A DNA stretch of 64,000 nucleotides, taken from positions 2,852,001 to 2,916,000 of the forward strand of contig AP026549.1 of the NCBI GenBank assembly GCA_026075535.2, given 5' to 3'. The position numbers and the translations under genes were made by a program. The DNA comes from Tricholoma matsutake. Its lineage: Eukaryota; Basidiomycota; Agaricomycetes; Agaricales; Tricholomataceae. This document shows, one piece after another, positions 10,515-21,465 of the stretch (the stretch's first letter is position 1; every line of letters begins with the position of its first letter). The notes below the pieces were generated by a model that saw nothing but the letters and a program-made list of their open reading frames with translations, did not search any database and was not told the origin of the DNA.

Positions 10515-10680
10515 GTAGAAAACTCTCCCCTAAGGCCCAAAAATCGCAAACGTGCTGCCCAAGATAGGCAGGTACAGACTGGACGACGCTTCCCAAAGCT
10601 CCACAGAGTCCCTACACACCATTCCAAATAATCTCGCCTTTATTACACCGCCATTTTTGCCAACTGCACTCCCTAGCGAC

Positions 10681-11800
10681 ATGGACACATCAGAACGCTT
10701 CAATGCGCTTGAAAGCGACATTTCCAGAATGCGCGTGCAAATTGACTTGCTTAAATCTACGATTGAAAACTTCGTTAGGACCCTCCAGGCTAACCCTACA
10801 ACCAATAGTTCCCCCTTTACAACTCCAAGCGCACCCAACAACGACGTTTTGCCAAACGCGTCCACTAAGGAATGTGCCCAGATCAAACCGTCCCCCCCCC
10901 ACCAAATTTAATGGTGCATGTGTGCAGGGACGTGCATTCCTTAATTCCTGTGAGTTATACATTAGTCTCCAGTCGCATCAATTTGGCGATGAGGCTGCAA
11001 AAATTTATTGGGCCTTCACATACATGAAATCTGAACACGCCTATCTCTATGTGGACCGTATCCTACGTCAAACTAAAGAACTTGGTTCTCTACCTTTCTC
11101 CACTTGGGGTGACTTTCAAGCTGAGTTTGTATGCCATTTCTGCCCCCTCAATGAATGCCACTGAGCAGTGACATGACTTGAGTCATCCGCTTACCACCAG
11201 GGACGTCGATCCGTGGACAACTATATCGATGAGTTCAAGGATTTGGTGGACATGGCAGGATATGGGAGTGGGTTACCAGTGGTGGTGAAGTTCCGACAGG
11301 GGCTCAACCAAGAAATTCAGGACCAGATTGCACAGATGTTGGAAGGGCGCCCAGCGGACAATGATATCCTTGCTTGGTATGAAGCTGCTTCACTCTGTGA
11401 CGAGAACTGACTCACAAATGTGGTGTTTAATGCTGCATTCCATGCTCCAACTACCACTCATACACCCTACACCTTCAATCAAAGCCTCCCCTGCCCTAAC
11501 CCCATTCCTGTTCATCAAACTCCCACACCAGCCGTCAATGTCCCAGTACCAATGGATGTTGATGCAGCCTGCAGCCATGCACGTAAGTTGGATCTCTGCT
11601 ACCGTTGTGGGGAACCTGGACACAGGGCTGGAGTGTGTCCCCATTGTCAGGATATCTGCATGCTCACCCCCAAGGGACGAGACGAACTCCTGCAAGATTT
11701 GTTGGCGCTTGTAGATGTTGAGGAAGTGAAGGATCAAGTTGCAGAGGAGATTAAGTTGGAAGTTGTAGAGGAGCAGGATTTTCCTATTTGCAGCGAGTGA
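10681..11800 (+). pseudogene. Gypsy gag, frameshifted
   Basis: Gag starts at 10681 (MDTSERFNALESD, a coiled-coil-like start). At a run of nine C (10892-10900) the frame shifts, and the capsid-like region continues in another frame (PTKFNGACVQGRAFL, then FSTWGDFQAEF). A later stop at 11162 and a TGA at 11408 interrupt it. The nucleocapsid zinc knuckle CYRCGEPGHRAGVC lies at about 11598-11640. The gag stop at 11800 overlaps the start of the pol frame. It would package element RNA; in this copy it is broken. Confidence 0.8.
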
Positions 11801-14800
11801 ATCGTATGCCCTCACTGCCTGTCCATAACCGCTTTGAAGTCTTGTCAGTTGAATCCCCGGAGAATGAATCCATTTCTGTGACTGCTCCCCTCTCTGACCC
11901 TTCGAAGTTGGCTAAAGATGTACCTGCTCTCCCCATCTCTCCTTCTACTCTACGTCCCAAAATTAAATCATGGGAGCATAAACTACCATGCAAGTATATT
12001 GTGGCATCCACTCCCTCTGCACATTCCTTAAACCTAGCCATCGAAATGCAGATGCCCGACACTGGACAGATACTCGGTGTCTCTGTGCTCCTGGACTCTG
12101 GTGCGACTGGTCTCTTCATCTATTCCCATCTGGTACAACAACATCGCCTAAATACTCGCTCACTCTCATGTCCGATACCTGTATATAACGTGGATGGATC
12201 CCCAAATGAAGCTGGTGCCATCCAAGAGGTTGCAGACCTGGTTCTCCATTACAAAGATCATAGTGAGCATGCCCTTTTTGCTGTCACTCAATTAGGAAAG
12301 CAAAAGGTGATTTTGGGATATCCATGGCTTCGAGACCATAACCCAGAGGTCGACTGGCGTACCGGGGAGGTTACCATGAGCCGATGTCCATCCCGCTGTC
12401 GGACGTGTTTCACAGAAGCCAGGCAAGAACATCGTGGACAGAAGGCAGCAATACGACGTACTCAGAAGTGTCATGCTGGACCCCTGCCTATACCTGAAGT
12501 GGAATTGGAAGGGGTTCCTGATCTAATGCCAGACTCGGATGATGATGATGAGGACCCAGAGGAAGTGGAGGAGGGTGATTGGATCTTCTACACTGTGATT
12601 CACTCATCGCATGAGGTGTGTGCCACATCAAACATATCCCAACGCCTCGCCAAGGCCTTCCACAAAAACAATGCTGCTAAATCCTCTACTAACTCCTTAC
12701 TCCCTCATCTCCATGAGTTTGAAGACGTGTTCTCCAAGGAGTCATTTGACTCTCTTCCTGTGCGCAAGCCATGGGATCATGCGATCAAACTCACCCCCGG
12801 TGCAACCCCTTCATCCTGCAAGGTCTATCCTCTCTCTCCAGAAGAACAATGGCAGCTTGACCAGTTCATCGATGAGCACCTGGCCTCTGGACGTATTCGA
12901 CCATCGAAGTCACCCATGGCCTCTCCCTTTTTCTTTGTCAAGAAGAAGGATGGCTCACTTCGACTGGTTCAAGACTACAGAAGGCTCAACAACATCACGG
13001 TCAAAAATCGCTACCCACTACCCCTCATCTCTGAACTCATAAACCAGCTCCGTGGAGCCCGATACTTCACCAAGCTCGATGTCCGTTGGGGCTATAATAA
13101 TGTGAGGATAAAGGAGGGAGATGAGTGGAAGGCAGCCTTTTGTACCAACCGTGGTCTTTTTAAACCGCTTGTCATGTTCTTTGGCCTTACTAATAGCCCT
13201 GCCACCTTTCAGACCATGATGAACGACATCTTCCATGACCTCATCCTCGAAGGCGTTGTCTGCATCTATCTCGACGACATCCTCATCTTCACTCGCACGG
13301 TTGAAGAGCACCGTCGCATCACGTGCCTCGTCCTAGAGCGACTTCAACGGTACAAACTCTACCTTTGTCAGGACAAATGCGAGTTCAAAAGGACCAAGAT
13401 TGAGTACCTCGGCCTGATTATCTCGGAGGGTCAAGTGGAGATGGATCCTATCAAGGTAAACGGGGTCACAGCTTGGCCGACGCCCACAAACAAGAAGGAG
13501 GTGCAGTCTTTTCTGGGCTTCATCAATTTCTATCGGCGTTTTATCAAGGATTTCTCACATCATGCATGACCACTGTTCGACTTGACAGGAAAGGAGGCAT
13601 GGAGGTGGGATAATGCACAACAGGAGGTGTTCGAAAAGCTTAAGGAGATGGTCACTTCTGCTCCAATCCTTACCTTTGCTGACGATTCGCATCCTTTTCA
13701 TGTAGAAGCCGACAGTTCTGACTTTGCGACGGGCACCGTGTTGTCTCAGCAGTCTCCAGAGGACCAGAAGTGGCATCCTGTTGCGTTCTACTCCAAAAGC
13801 CTTAGTGCTGTAGAGCAAAACTACGAGATCCATGACAAGGAGATGTTGGTGATAATGCATGCGCTTGAGGAGTGGCGACACTTCCTCGAGGGTGCCCAAC
13901 ACAAGGTGGAAATTTGGACGGATCACAAGAATCTCGAGTACTTCATGACGGCCAAGAAATTGAACCGTCGTCAAGCTCGTTGGTCCCTGTATCTATCTAG
14001 ATTCGACTTCTCCTTGCACCACCGTCCGGGTCACAGCATGGGGAAGACCGATGCCCTATCCCGACGTGCAGACCACGGGGATGGCAGCAGTGACAACCAA
14101 AACATTGTGCTGTTGCAGCCAGACCTGTTCACCATTCGGGCACTGGAAGGCATCGCACCCCAGGGTGAGGAGCAGGACATCCTATGTGACATTCGTCGTG
14201 CAAACTGTAGCAGTTTACATGAGGATGTTGTTGCCCAAGCTGTTAAAGAACTGAGGAAGGGATTGACCCTTTCCTTACGTGCGGCAGAGTGGGCTGAAAA
14301 GGAGGACTTGTTGTATTTCAGGGATCACATCTATGTTCCCAATGACCCAGACCTTCACCGGCACATCATATCCCAACACCATGACTCACAGATTGCTGGC
14401 CACCCCGGACGCTGGAAGACCTTGGAGCTCACCTCATGGAACTATTGGTGGCCACAAATGTCACGGCTCATTGGTCAGTATTGTCGCACTTGTGACCTTT
14501 GCTTATGCACCAAGGTTCCTCGTCGCAAGCCTATTGGTGAGCTACACCCTCTTCCTGTTCCAGAGAGTCGTTGGGATGTTGTCAGCATCGAGTTTGTAGT
14601 GGAATTGCCAGAGTCAAACGGGTTTGATGCGGTGATGTGCACAGTTGACTCAGTGGGAAAACGTGCTCACTTCATTCCCACTCACACCACTGTCAGTGCC
14701 CTAGGTGCCACTCAACTCTACCTCCACCACGTGTGGAAATTACATGGACTTCCTGGTGCCTTCCTCTCAGATCATGGCCCTCAGTTCATGGCAGAGTTCA

Positions 14801-15615
14801 CTCGTGAGCTGTACTGACTCCTGGGGATCAAACTCCTTGCTTCAACTGCTTATCACCCACAAACTGATGGCCAGACAGAGCGAGTCAACCAGGAACTGGA
14901 GCAGTACATCTGCCTCTTTGTCAATGAATGCCAGGACGATTGGGATGATCTCCTTCCTTTGGCTGAGTTCAGATACAACAACCATGTCCATGCTTCCACT
15001 CAACAGACCCCTTTCCTCTTAGACACTGGACAACATCCATGCATGGGATTTGAACCTCGCCAAACTCCCTCACACATCAAGACGGTGAATGAGTTCACAG
15101 AACGCATGAGGGATAGCTTGGAGGAGGCAAGGGCAGCCTTAGCAAAGGCGAAGGATGACATGGCGCGATTTTACAACCAACGCCACTCCCCAACCCCTCA
15201 GTACAAGGTTGGTGATCAAGTTTATCTTGACTCCAGTGATGTCTCCACTACACGTCCATCCAAGAAACTCGCTCATCACTTCTTGGGACCTTTCCCCATT
15301 GTCAAGTGCATTGGAACACATGCCTATCGTCTATGCCTCCCAGCCTCCATGTCCAGACTCCATCCCGTCTTCCATGTCGTCAAATTGCTTCCAGCTCCCC
15401 CAGATCCATTCCCGGGATGCCATTCACACCCACCACCACCACCTACAGTGATCAAGGGAGAACCCCAATACAAAGTCGAGTCAATCTTGGACAGCCATTT
15501 GCATCAAGGAAAACTCCAGTATTTGGTACATTGGAAGGGTTATGGGTATGAGGAGAACTCATGGGTCGAAGAGTCTGATGTAAATGCCCCTCGGTTAATC
15601 AAGGAATTCCACTGA
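11788..15615 (+). pseudogene. Gypsy pol polyprotein (protease, RT, RNase H, integrase, chromodomain)
   Basis: The frame opens at 11788. The protease shows LLDSGATGLFI (about 12090). The reverse transcriptase has KNRYPLPLISELINQL, YFTKLDVRWGYNN, FFGLTNSPATFQ and the intact catalytic CIYLDDILIF (about 13260-13290). A TGA at 13567 interrupts the frame. RNase H follows (FHVEADSSDFATG). Integrase has the HHCC finger (QHHDSQIAGHPGRW to YCRTCDLCLC), then VSIEFVVELPE where the first catalytic Asp is usual, FLSDHGPQF, a TGA at 14815, and YHPQTDGQTERVNQELEQYI. The chromodomain QYLVHWKGYGYEENSWVEES ends at the stop near 15615. Both TGA stops fall where CGA is plausible. One repair-free full-length product is not possible from this copy. 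Confidence 0.9.
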
Positions 15616-15710
15616 CAGCACACTGCTGCACCGTGTCGCATTCAAGTCACGGACTTTGGTTGTATGCGATTTTGAATGCATTGGGGCGATGCATCTTAGA
15701 GAGGGGGTGA

Positions 15711-16076
15711 TGTAAGGGGACTAGGGGGGTGCCCTGTGTGTTTTTCCTATTTTTTATGTTTGTCCTATATTTTTCCCCACCTCATTTCCTTCTATTCTTC
15801 ATTTTCTATGATTTTTCCGGATTTTATTACTAATTTTCCCTTACTATCATGTTTGTACATGTTGACACTTTTATATTTAGAGGCGGAGTACCCCTTCCAG
15901 CACATACCCCTTGGTATGATGTCATTCGGCAGCCTTGATCCACCTATCTCCGCCTTTTTCTATTTTTAGGTTATATTTGATTTTTGTCATCTTCACATAT
16001 ACTGGGCATCAGCAAGGGGATCCTTAGAGTTTTCTCTTCAGATTTCCCTTTGCTAGAGGCTTAGGTTGCCCTTATA
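15711..16076 (+). repeat. Gypsy 3' LTR
   Basis: It is nearly identical to 10149-10514. Differences include CCAGC for CCAAC, ATCCACCTATCTCC for ATCCGCATATCTCT and CTTCAG for CTTCGG. A short purine-rich tract (GAGAGGGGGTGA, about 15699-15710) directly precedes it and is the likely polypurine tract. Confidence 0.93.
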
Positions 16077-16081
16077 GATGT

Positions 16082-18800
16082 AGTCATCTCAAGGTGTTGG
16101 GAAAGTACCAAGACAGCAAATGTAATGTTGGGTCGGGTCATCACACTAGCATACATGAGGCAACCAATCATTTTGTGGTATTTTGATTTACCTCCTGGCG
16201 TGAGGAGGTTTGACAATACAGCATTGGACCCAGGAGTGAGGTCAATCCCAGGTTCCATTGGCATGGAGGCCAGCGGGCATCCTTGAGACCAAAGCAAGCA
16301 AGGATTTGCTCAACGTAGGCCTGCTGACCTAGAGCCATGGTTTTTTTGTTGAGGTTGCAGGTAATACTGACCCCAAGAAGCCATTTGATGGGACCAAGAT
16401 CAGAAATCTTGAAACGTTCACCCAACTGCTTTTTGACAAGTGAGGTGGAGTCATCGGATTCACCAATGATGGTAAAATCATCTGTAGCGGCTGCAACAAT
16501 GGTGTATTTGTTGCTGCTGAACTTGTAGAATACAACTTCATCAGCATGGGAGACAGTGTAACCAAGTTCAAGAAAGACTCATTTCAACTCAGCATACCAG
16601 CGGTGAGCTCCCTGCTTTGCCCCATATAAGGCTTTCAGCAGCTTACAAACAACTCCCTCCTTCCCTTCAAGCTCAGGTGGTAATTTTCAGTAGTTGTTGT
16701 AGAGGGGAGGAAGTTTCATATAGATTTCTTTGCCGTCCTTGAGTGGGGCATTAAGGTAGGCATTTTTGATGTCAGCCTGGTTGACGGATGCAGATTTTTG
16801 GGCAGCAAGTGATAGGAGAATGCAAAGGGTGGCTGGGCAAACTGTTGGGGCATAAGTTTCGAAGTAATTGATGCTGTGACGTTGTTTGTAGCCCTTGGCG
16901 ATGAGTCATGCCTTGTGACGCATGATTTTCCTGTCCTCGTTACGCTTGCATTGGAATGTGTATCCAGATGGGATAATGTTGGCATTGTGCAGCGGTATGA
17001 TGAGGTCATAGGTGCATAGCTTTTCGACTCTGCCTCAATCGTGTCATGCCAGTCACACTTCTCGTCACCCCTCATTGCTTCCTGCAGTGTAGGTTCATCC
17101 TCCTCGGCCCCATTGCATATTTTGCACATTCTATAGCCTCTAGGAACCATCCTGGTTCATTTCCTAGGTCTTCCACTCCCCCTGGTCCCAGCAGATCATT
17201 ACCATCAAACACCATCGTGTTTTTGGCTGCCATCGCATTGTTTGCATTGGTGGCTGTGCCTGATGAGCTGGCAGGTTGTTAGAGGGCCTCGTCGAACTGT
17301 GGTAGGCCTCTAAGGGAGTCTTGTCTAGCCCTCCTTTGATGTGGAGGAGGCTCTGGTGCATTTTGGGAAGGTTCTGGTTGGGTTTTGGTTGTACTGGGGC
17401 AGATTTTGACGATTTTCAGGTGCGTTTGAATTGTTTGAGGTTCATTGGGTTTTGTTTGGTGTATTTGGATCATTTTGGGGTGTATTAGGATGGTAGGAAG
17501 CTTCAGGAGGTGTAGCAGTCATGTTTGGAGGTTCTGGATTGGTAAGTTCTTCCATCTCCCCCTCAATCTGGACCTCCTGATTGACTGGTGTTAGGAACTC
17601 GTTCTTATTGAGGTAGACATCTTGTTCGACTGTAATCCTTTGCTTCTGTGACCAATATATCCTATATCCCTTTGATCCTTCATCATAACCCACAAAATGG
17701 CCTTCCTCCGCCCTTAAGTCCAGTTTCCCTGTATTTAGCCTTTTCACCCATGCCATTGTGCCGAACTCCTGCAGGAGAGAGAGGTCAGGCTTGTTGCCTG
17801 TCCCCATCTCATGTGGAGTTTTGTTTCCAGGCAGGGCGCATGTTGGCAAGCAGTTCCACAGCCAGACAAAGTGTCAGTGCACTTCAGCCCAAAGGAATGC
17901 AGGTAGACTGGATGCTTGGAGTAGGGACCTAGTGCCCTCGATTAGTGTCCTATTCACCTGTTCGGCAACACCATTTGATGCAGGTGAGTCATGCACCATG
18001 AGGTGGTAGGCTGTGCCATCATTCTCCAGGTATTTGGTGAATGCTTTGCTTGTAAATTCCCCACTGCAGTTGCAACCGAAGATTTTGATTGTTTCTGTGC
18101 TGTGTTGGACCTTCACCCATGCTTTGAATTTTTTGTAGGCTCCGAATGTGTCCAACTTTGCTGGGAGGTAGTATGGCTTCTCCTCATAACTATATATGTT
18201 GAGGTAGACGTTCGCAAATTTGTTCCCCCCAAGCGACGTGACTTTTGCTGGGCCCCATAGGTTGGTAACGACCTTGTCACCATAGGCTTTGTATGCTGTG
18301 GTGCTTTCCTTCGGGAACAGCTTGCGGGTCACTTTGGACTTTATGCACACCTCACAAAATTCAGGCTTGGAGTTCATGTCGAGCTCGATCCCTGTGACCA
18401 TCCCCTTCGCTACCATGTTGCGCAGGTCATCATGATTTATGTGGCCCATTTTACAGTGGAGCTCACTGATCGACATGACCTTTGTAGCAGCAATGGCAGC
18501 AGTTTCAACTTTGGTGGTGGTTATGGTGTTTTTGCTGACGCGGTAAAGGCCTTTGACCAGGGGGATTTGTCCAATGACTTTCATCTTTGGTCATGGGCTC
18601 TCAATTTCACAGCAACCATTGGGAATATGGAGTCCGAGTCCGGTGTGGTCCATTCTGGAGACAGAGAGGATGGTGAACACCATGCTGGGTGAGTAGTGGA
18701 CGTTCTTGAGTAAAACTCTAGTTGGTTTCTCATTATTCCCCATCAGTAGATCAATTTTCATGTCCCCCCTGCCAAGCGCATTAAATGTGTGCCCATCTGC
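16082..18800 (-). pseudogene. Copia integrase and reverse transcriptase, decayed
   Basis: From right to left on the minus strand: the integrase finger (LHCKMGHINHDDL to CEVCIKSK), the core with TNLWGPAKV and FGCNCSGEFTSKAF and GVAEQVNRTLIEG, a Pro/Asn-rich spacer, then reverse transcriptase blocks including QADIKNAYLNAPL, LLKALYGAKQGAHRWY, TDDFTIIG, RFKISDLGPIKWLLG and QAYVEQILACFGLK. Several in-frame stops and frameshifts interrupt it. The first two integrase Asp positions read Asn, each a G-to-A type change. It breaks off at 16082, next to the GATGT duplication. Confidence 0.85.
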
Positions 18801-18803
18801 TGC

Positions 18804-19967
18804 TCAGATTGACTCTGGTGAAATTTTGTAGTAATTTATGAACTTTGATTTGTTTGGCAAGAAGTGACCTGTGGCGCCAGAGTTGATAATTATTCCCCCC
18901 ATCTGGGATATGGCATGAGCTCCAGAATGGAAGTCTGAGGTGATGGCAAGTACAAAGCTCTCGTCGTCTTTGCGAGAGGGACCATAGATTGTGAATGTGT
19001 AATTTGTGGTCTCGTCATCCGATTTTTCTGCCATGTTGGTGGTCATTGACCCTTTTTTGTTCTCTTTGCCTCCCTTTTTAGTCTTCCACCATTCAGGTGC
19101 TTGGCCTTCCTTTCCACAACCTTTTCCCCAACATTGGTCCTTTATATGTCCATCCATATTACAGTTTGGATTGGTGCAGTGGCACTTGTTCCTCAATTTA
19201 GGCTTCCCCCCTTTTCCTTTGCCTTTCCCCCACTGCTGAGCACTCATGGCTGCATTAGACTTGTTGATATTGTCTTTGATGGCCATTGACAAGGCTTCCT
19301 CGATTAGGTGCCAAATTAATTCAGAGCTTGTGAGGGGTTTTTTGGCTTTGCAAGCAGCAGCGCTGAGCACGATAAAGAGGGGTCGATAGGTGGGAGTGAG
19401 AGATAGTGAGGTATGGATGTAGGTGACGAATGACTGGTCAGAAATTTTGATGCTCATCTCCATGAGCCTTTCTCTGAGCTCAGTCATCTCCATTAAGTGT
19501 TCCCTCATGCTTTCTCCCTCTGTATAGCGCATGTTCTGCAGTTTGGCAAGGAGATCCATCTCATACATCCCAACCTTGTTGGCATGGATCGAGATGAGCT
19601 TCTTCCACACCATGTTGGCAGTTTTCTCCCCTTTAATTTGCAAGAAGGTGGATTTGTCGACAGTACAGTAGATAATGTCTCGGATGGTTGCCTGGTGCTG
19701 ATTGTAGAGATCCTGCTCCTTCTCATGCTTCTCAAGCTCCTCATTGGTCAACAGAATAAACTGACCAGGCTTGTAGTAGTCGCCACTGGCTTCTTGGAGC
19801 TCTATCAGCTTTTGTGCAGTGCCCATGACATGCCATTTTAGCCCTTTTGAGGTGAGTGTATTGAGGACTTGTTCCTGGTATGTTGACCATTTAGAGCCAT
19901 CAGGTTGTAGCTTTGGAATTTGCGTAGTGAGCATTTCAGACATGTCTTGAGTGGTAGCAGGGCCCAT
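18804..19967 (-). pseudogene. Copia gag with protease start
   Basis: The frame starts at 19967 (MGPATTQDMSEML), directly beside the 5' LTR, and runs 387 residues. It contains a UBN2-type gag region (TLTSKGLKWHVMG, then VWKKLISIHANKVGMYEM), a Lys/Gly-rich stretch, a zinc-knuckle-like CHCTNPNCNMDGHIKDQCWG and the start of the protease, GGIIINSGATGHFLPNKSKF. The protease motif is normally D-S-G-A; here Asp reads Asn, so the enzyme should be dead. The start codon lies within the primer-binding site. Confidence 0.85.
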
Positions 19968-19971
19968 AACC
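19960..19971 (-). other. Copia primer-binding site (initiator-tRNA anticodon-arm type)
   Basis: On the minus strand GGTTATGGGCCC follows the 5' LTR directly. It is complementary to GGGCCCAUAACC, the anticodon stem-loop sequence of eukaryotic initiator tRNA-Met. Drosophila copia is known to be primed by a half-molecule of that tRNA. The ATG inside this site is also the first codon of gag. Confidence 0.75.
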
Positions 19972-20244
19972 TGTAGAAGGGTGGAACTGAAGAGCAATGA
20001 GCTGATATGATAAGAACCTCAGTGAGTGGGATAATCACTCTGTATTGCTTATTATATACCTGATATGATAAGACTAACATGAATGTAAGTAAGTAATATA
20101 AAGGGAGAGTAATGTAGCACTTACACCTCAATGAGTGGGATAATCACTGAGGTGTGAGGGTGACAACGACAACAGTTAAATGAGGCGGGCAGATGTTACA
20201 TAATACCTGCTTCGGTTATCGTCAGGATATCTTGATCCATGACA
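19972..20244 (-). repeat. Copia 5' LTR
   Basis: It starts TGTAGAAGGGTGG and ends GATCCATGACA, 273 bp. It is followed by GCTCC, the target duplication shared with 9302-9306. Confidence 0.88.
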
Positions 20245-20249
20245 GCTCC

Positions 20250-21205
20250 AGCATTGGAAAAAAAAAATATGGATTGATTTTTTTGCTAAGGCCAGTTTGG
20301 CTGGACTAACTAACTACATAATCAGGCACATTTCCTAAAATGGCAATATGACATCACTTCCGAGCACACTGTTTCTTGCAAGGTAGTTGAGTTTTTCACT
20401 GATTCTGGGTTTTGTTATGATAGAAACAGGTGGTTGTCTATTTCCTTGTGTGACCGTGGCTGATTTGGAATTGGGCACCTTCTCCTGTGGCAATGCAAGA
20501 CCCTGGACTGGCTGTGCAGTGGATACTGTCAAAGGAACCAAGGTCCAAGGTTGGTTTGGGCTGGTTGAAAAAGGTAAGGAGGGATCTGTTTCTCTTCATT
20601 TTTGCATTCTTATCTCATTTGGCTTTTGTTTCCAGGCAGATCTTTGTTCCATGGTGTCGCTTTTTGAGATTGGCAAGCCCAACTGTGCCACAATGTATGC
20701 GGGCTCTGCAATCAGGACATTCAGCATATCCCTCTGCATCAAGGACTGGCTGGAAATTCCCCAGGCCTATAATTAGTGGCAGTTCATTTCTCCCAGACCT
20801 TCATTAACGCTCACCTGCTGCAGAGAAGCCATTTTAGCAATGAGGTCATGCAGTGACAGCAGTGTCAGCTAGGAAGTCAAGCATCGAGTCACCCCAAATT
20901 TAGTACTCATTTACTTTTGATTTACTTGATCATTTGGTTAAATTCATGTGGTTAATAACCTATATCCCTTCTGGGAGATTTCACAGTGTGCTCAAGAGTC
21001 AAATTGTGCTCTAGAGCCCAAATTATCACCAAAATAATCAGAAAAGAATAAGGTGTACAAAATTTGTTTCACTGCCATTGGCTGGACTAACTAACCGGGC
21101 TCACATACAGGATTATCGGGCCGGAGCCCCCTTGGTAGTTTCATTGAGTCAAAATTTAACATAGTAACTGAGCTTTGAGTAAAGTGCTAAACAGGGCCCA
21201 TAACC
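20250..21205 (-). pseudogene. Relic region with a zinc-finger-like fragment
   Basis: About 20600-20785 read on the minus strand encodes DAEGYAECPDCRARIHCGTV followed by GLANLKKRHHGTKIC, a Cys2..His/Cys arrangement like a small zinc finger. A frame-shifted tail continues to about 20340. The motif GGCTGGACTAACTAAC occurs twice (about 20303 and 21080). No complete gene is present. I think it is a fragment of a transposon- or NTPase-associated protein, but I cannot name the family. Confidence 0.4.
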
Positions 21206-21417
21206 TGTTAGAACATAGTGGTAAGCTTAGGCATTACACGAAGAATGTAAGTGACTGTATTATTGAGTCAGTAAGCTATACCTAGTGGTAAGCTAGGTAT
21301 AGTAAGTAGTCAGTAAAGTAGAAGAAAGATAATAAGTAAAGAACAATACCTCAGGTGTTACACAAAGAATGTAAGTGACTGAGGTATGTCAGCGTAGAAG
21401 CTCTCTAATAAACTGCA
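21206..21417 (-). repeat. Relic LTR of a second Copia family
   Basis: It begins TGTTAGAACATAG at 21206. It is preceded on the plus strand by GGGCCCATAACC (21194-21205), the same primer-site complement that lies beside the Copia LTR at 19972. The body repeats the motif GAATGTAAGTGACTG twice. The far end is unclear, so the right border is approximate, and no internal coding part is attached. Confidence 0.55.
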
Positions 21418-21465
21418 GTGCCACGAACACTTTGCCAATGTTCTTCTGGATGGGGCCAGGGAACG

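Larger units (their letters stand above)
10149..16076 (+). mobile_element. Chromodomain Ty3/Gypsy LTR retrotransposon
   Basis: The element is 5928 bp with two 366-bp LTRs (10149-10514 and 15711-16076) that I count as differing at about five positions. It is flanked by the 5-bp duplication GATGT (10144-10148, 16077-16081). Ends are TGTAAGG..CCTTATA rather than the usual TG..CA. Gag, protease, reverse transcriptase, RNase H, integrase and chromodomain follow in Ty3/Gypsy order. CpG is common inside, unlike the surrounding belt. It is probably young but carries several stops. The same LTR family occurs as a solo LTR at 58917-59342. Confidence 0.95.
9307..20244 (-). mobile_element. Ty1/Copia LTR retrotransposon, split by a Gypsy element
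   Basis: The element lies on the minus strand between a 265-bp LTR (9307-9571) and a 273-bp LTR (19972-20244). Both LTRs start TGTAGAAGGG and end in CA. Their length difference is one 8-bp AAGTAAGT-type expansion. A 5-bp target duplication GCTCC flanks it (9302-9306, 20245-20249). Gag, protease, integrase, reverse transcriptase and RNase H follow from right to left. The Gypsy element at 10149-16076 is inserted near the reverse transcriptase/RNase H junction. Without it the Copia element would be about 5 kb. Confidence 0.9.
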
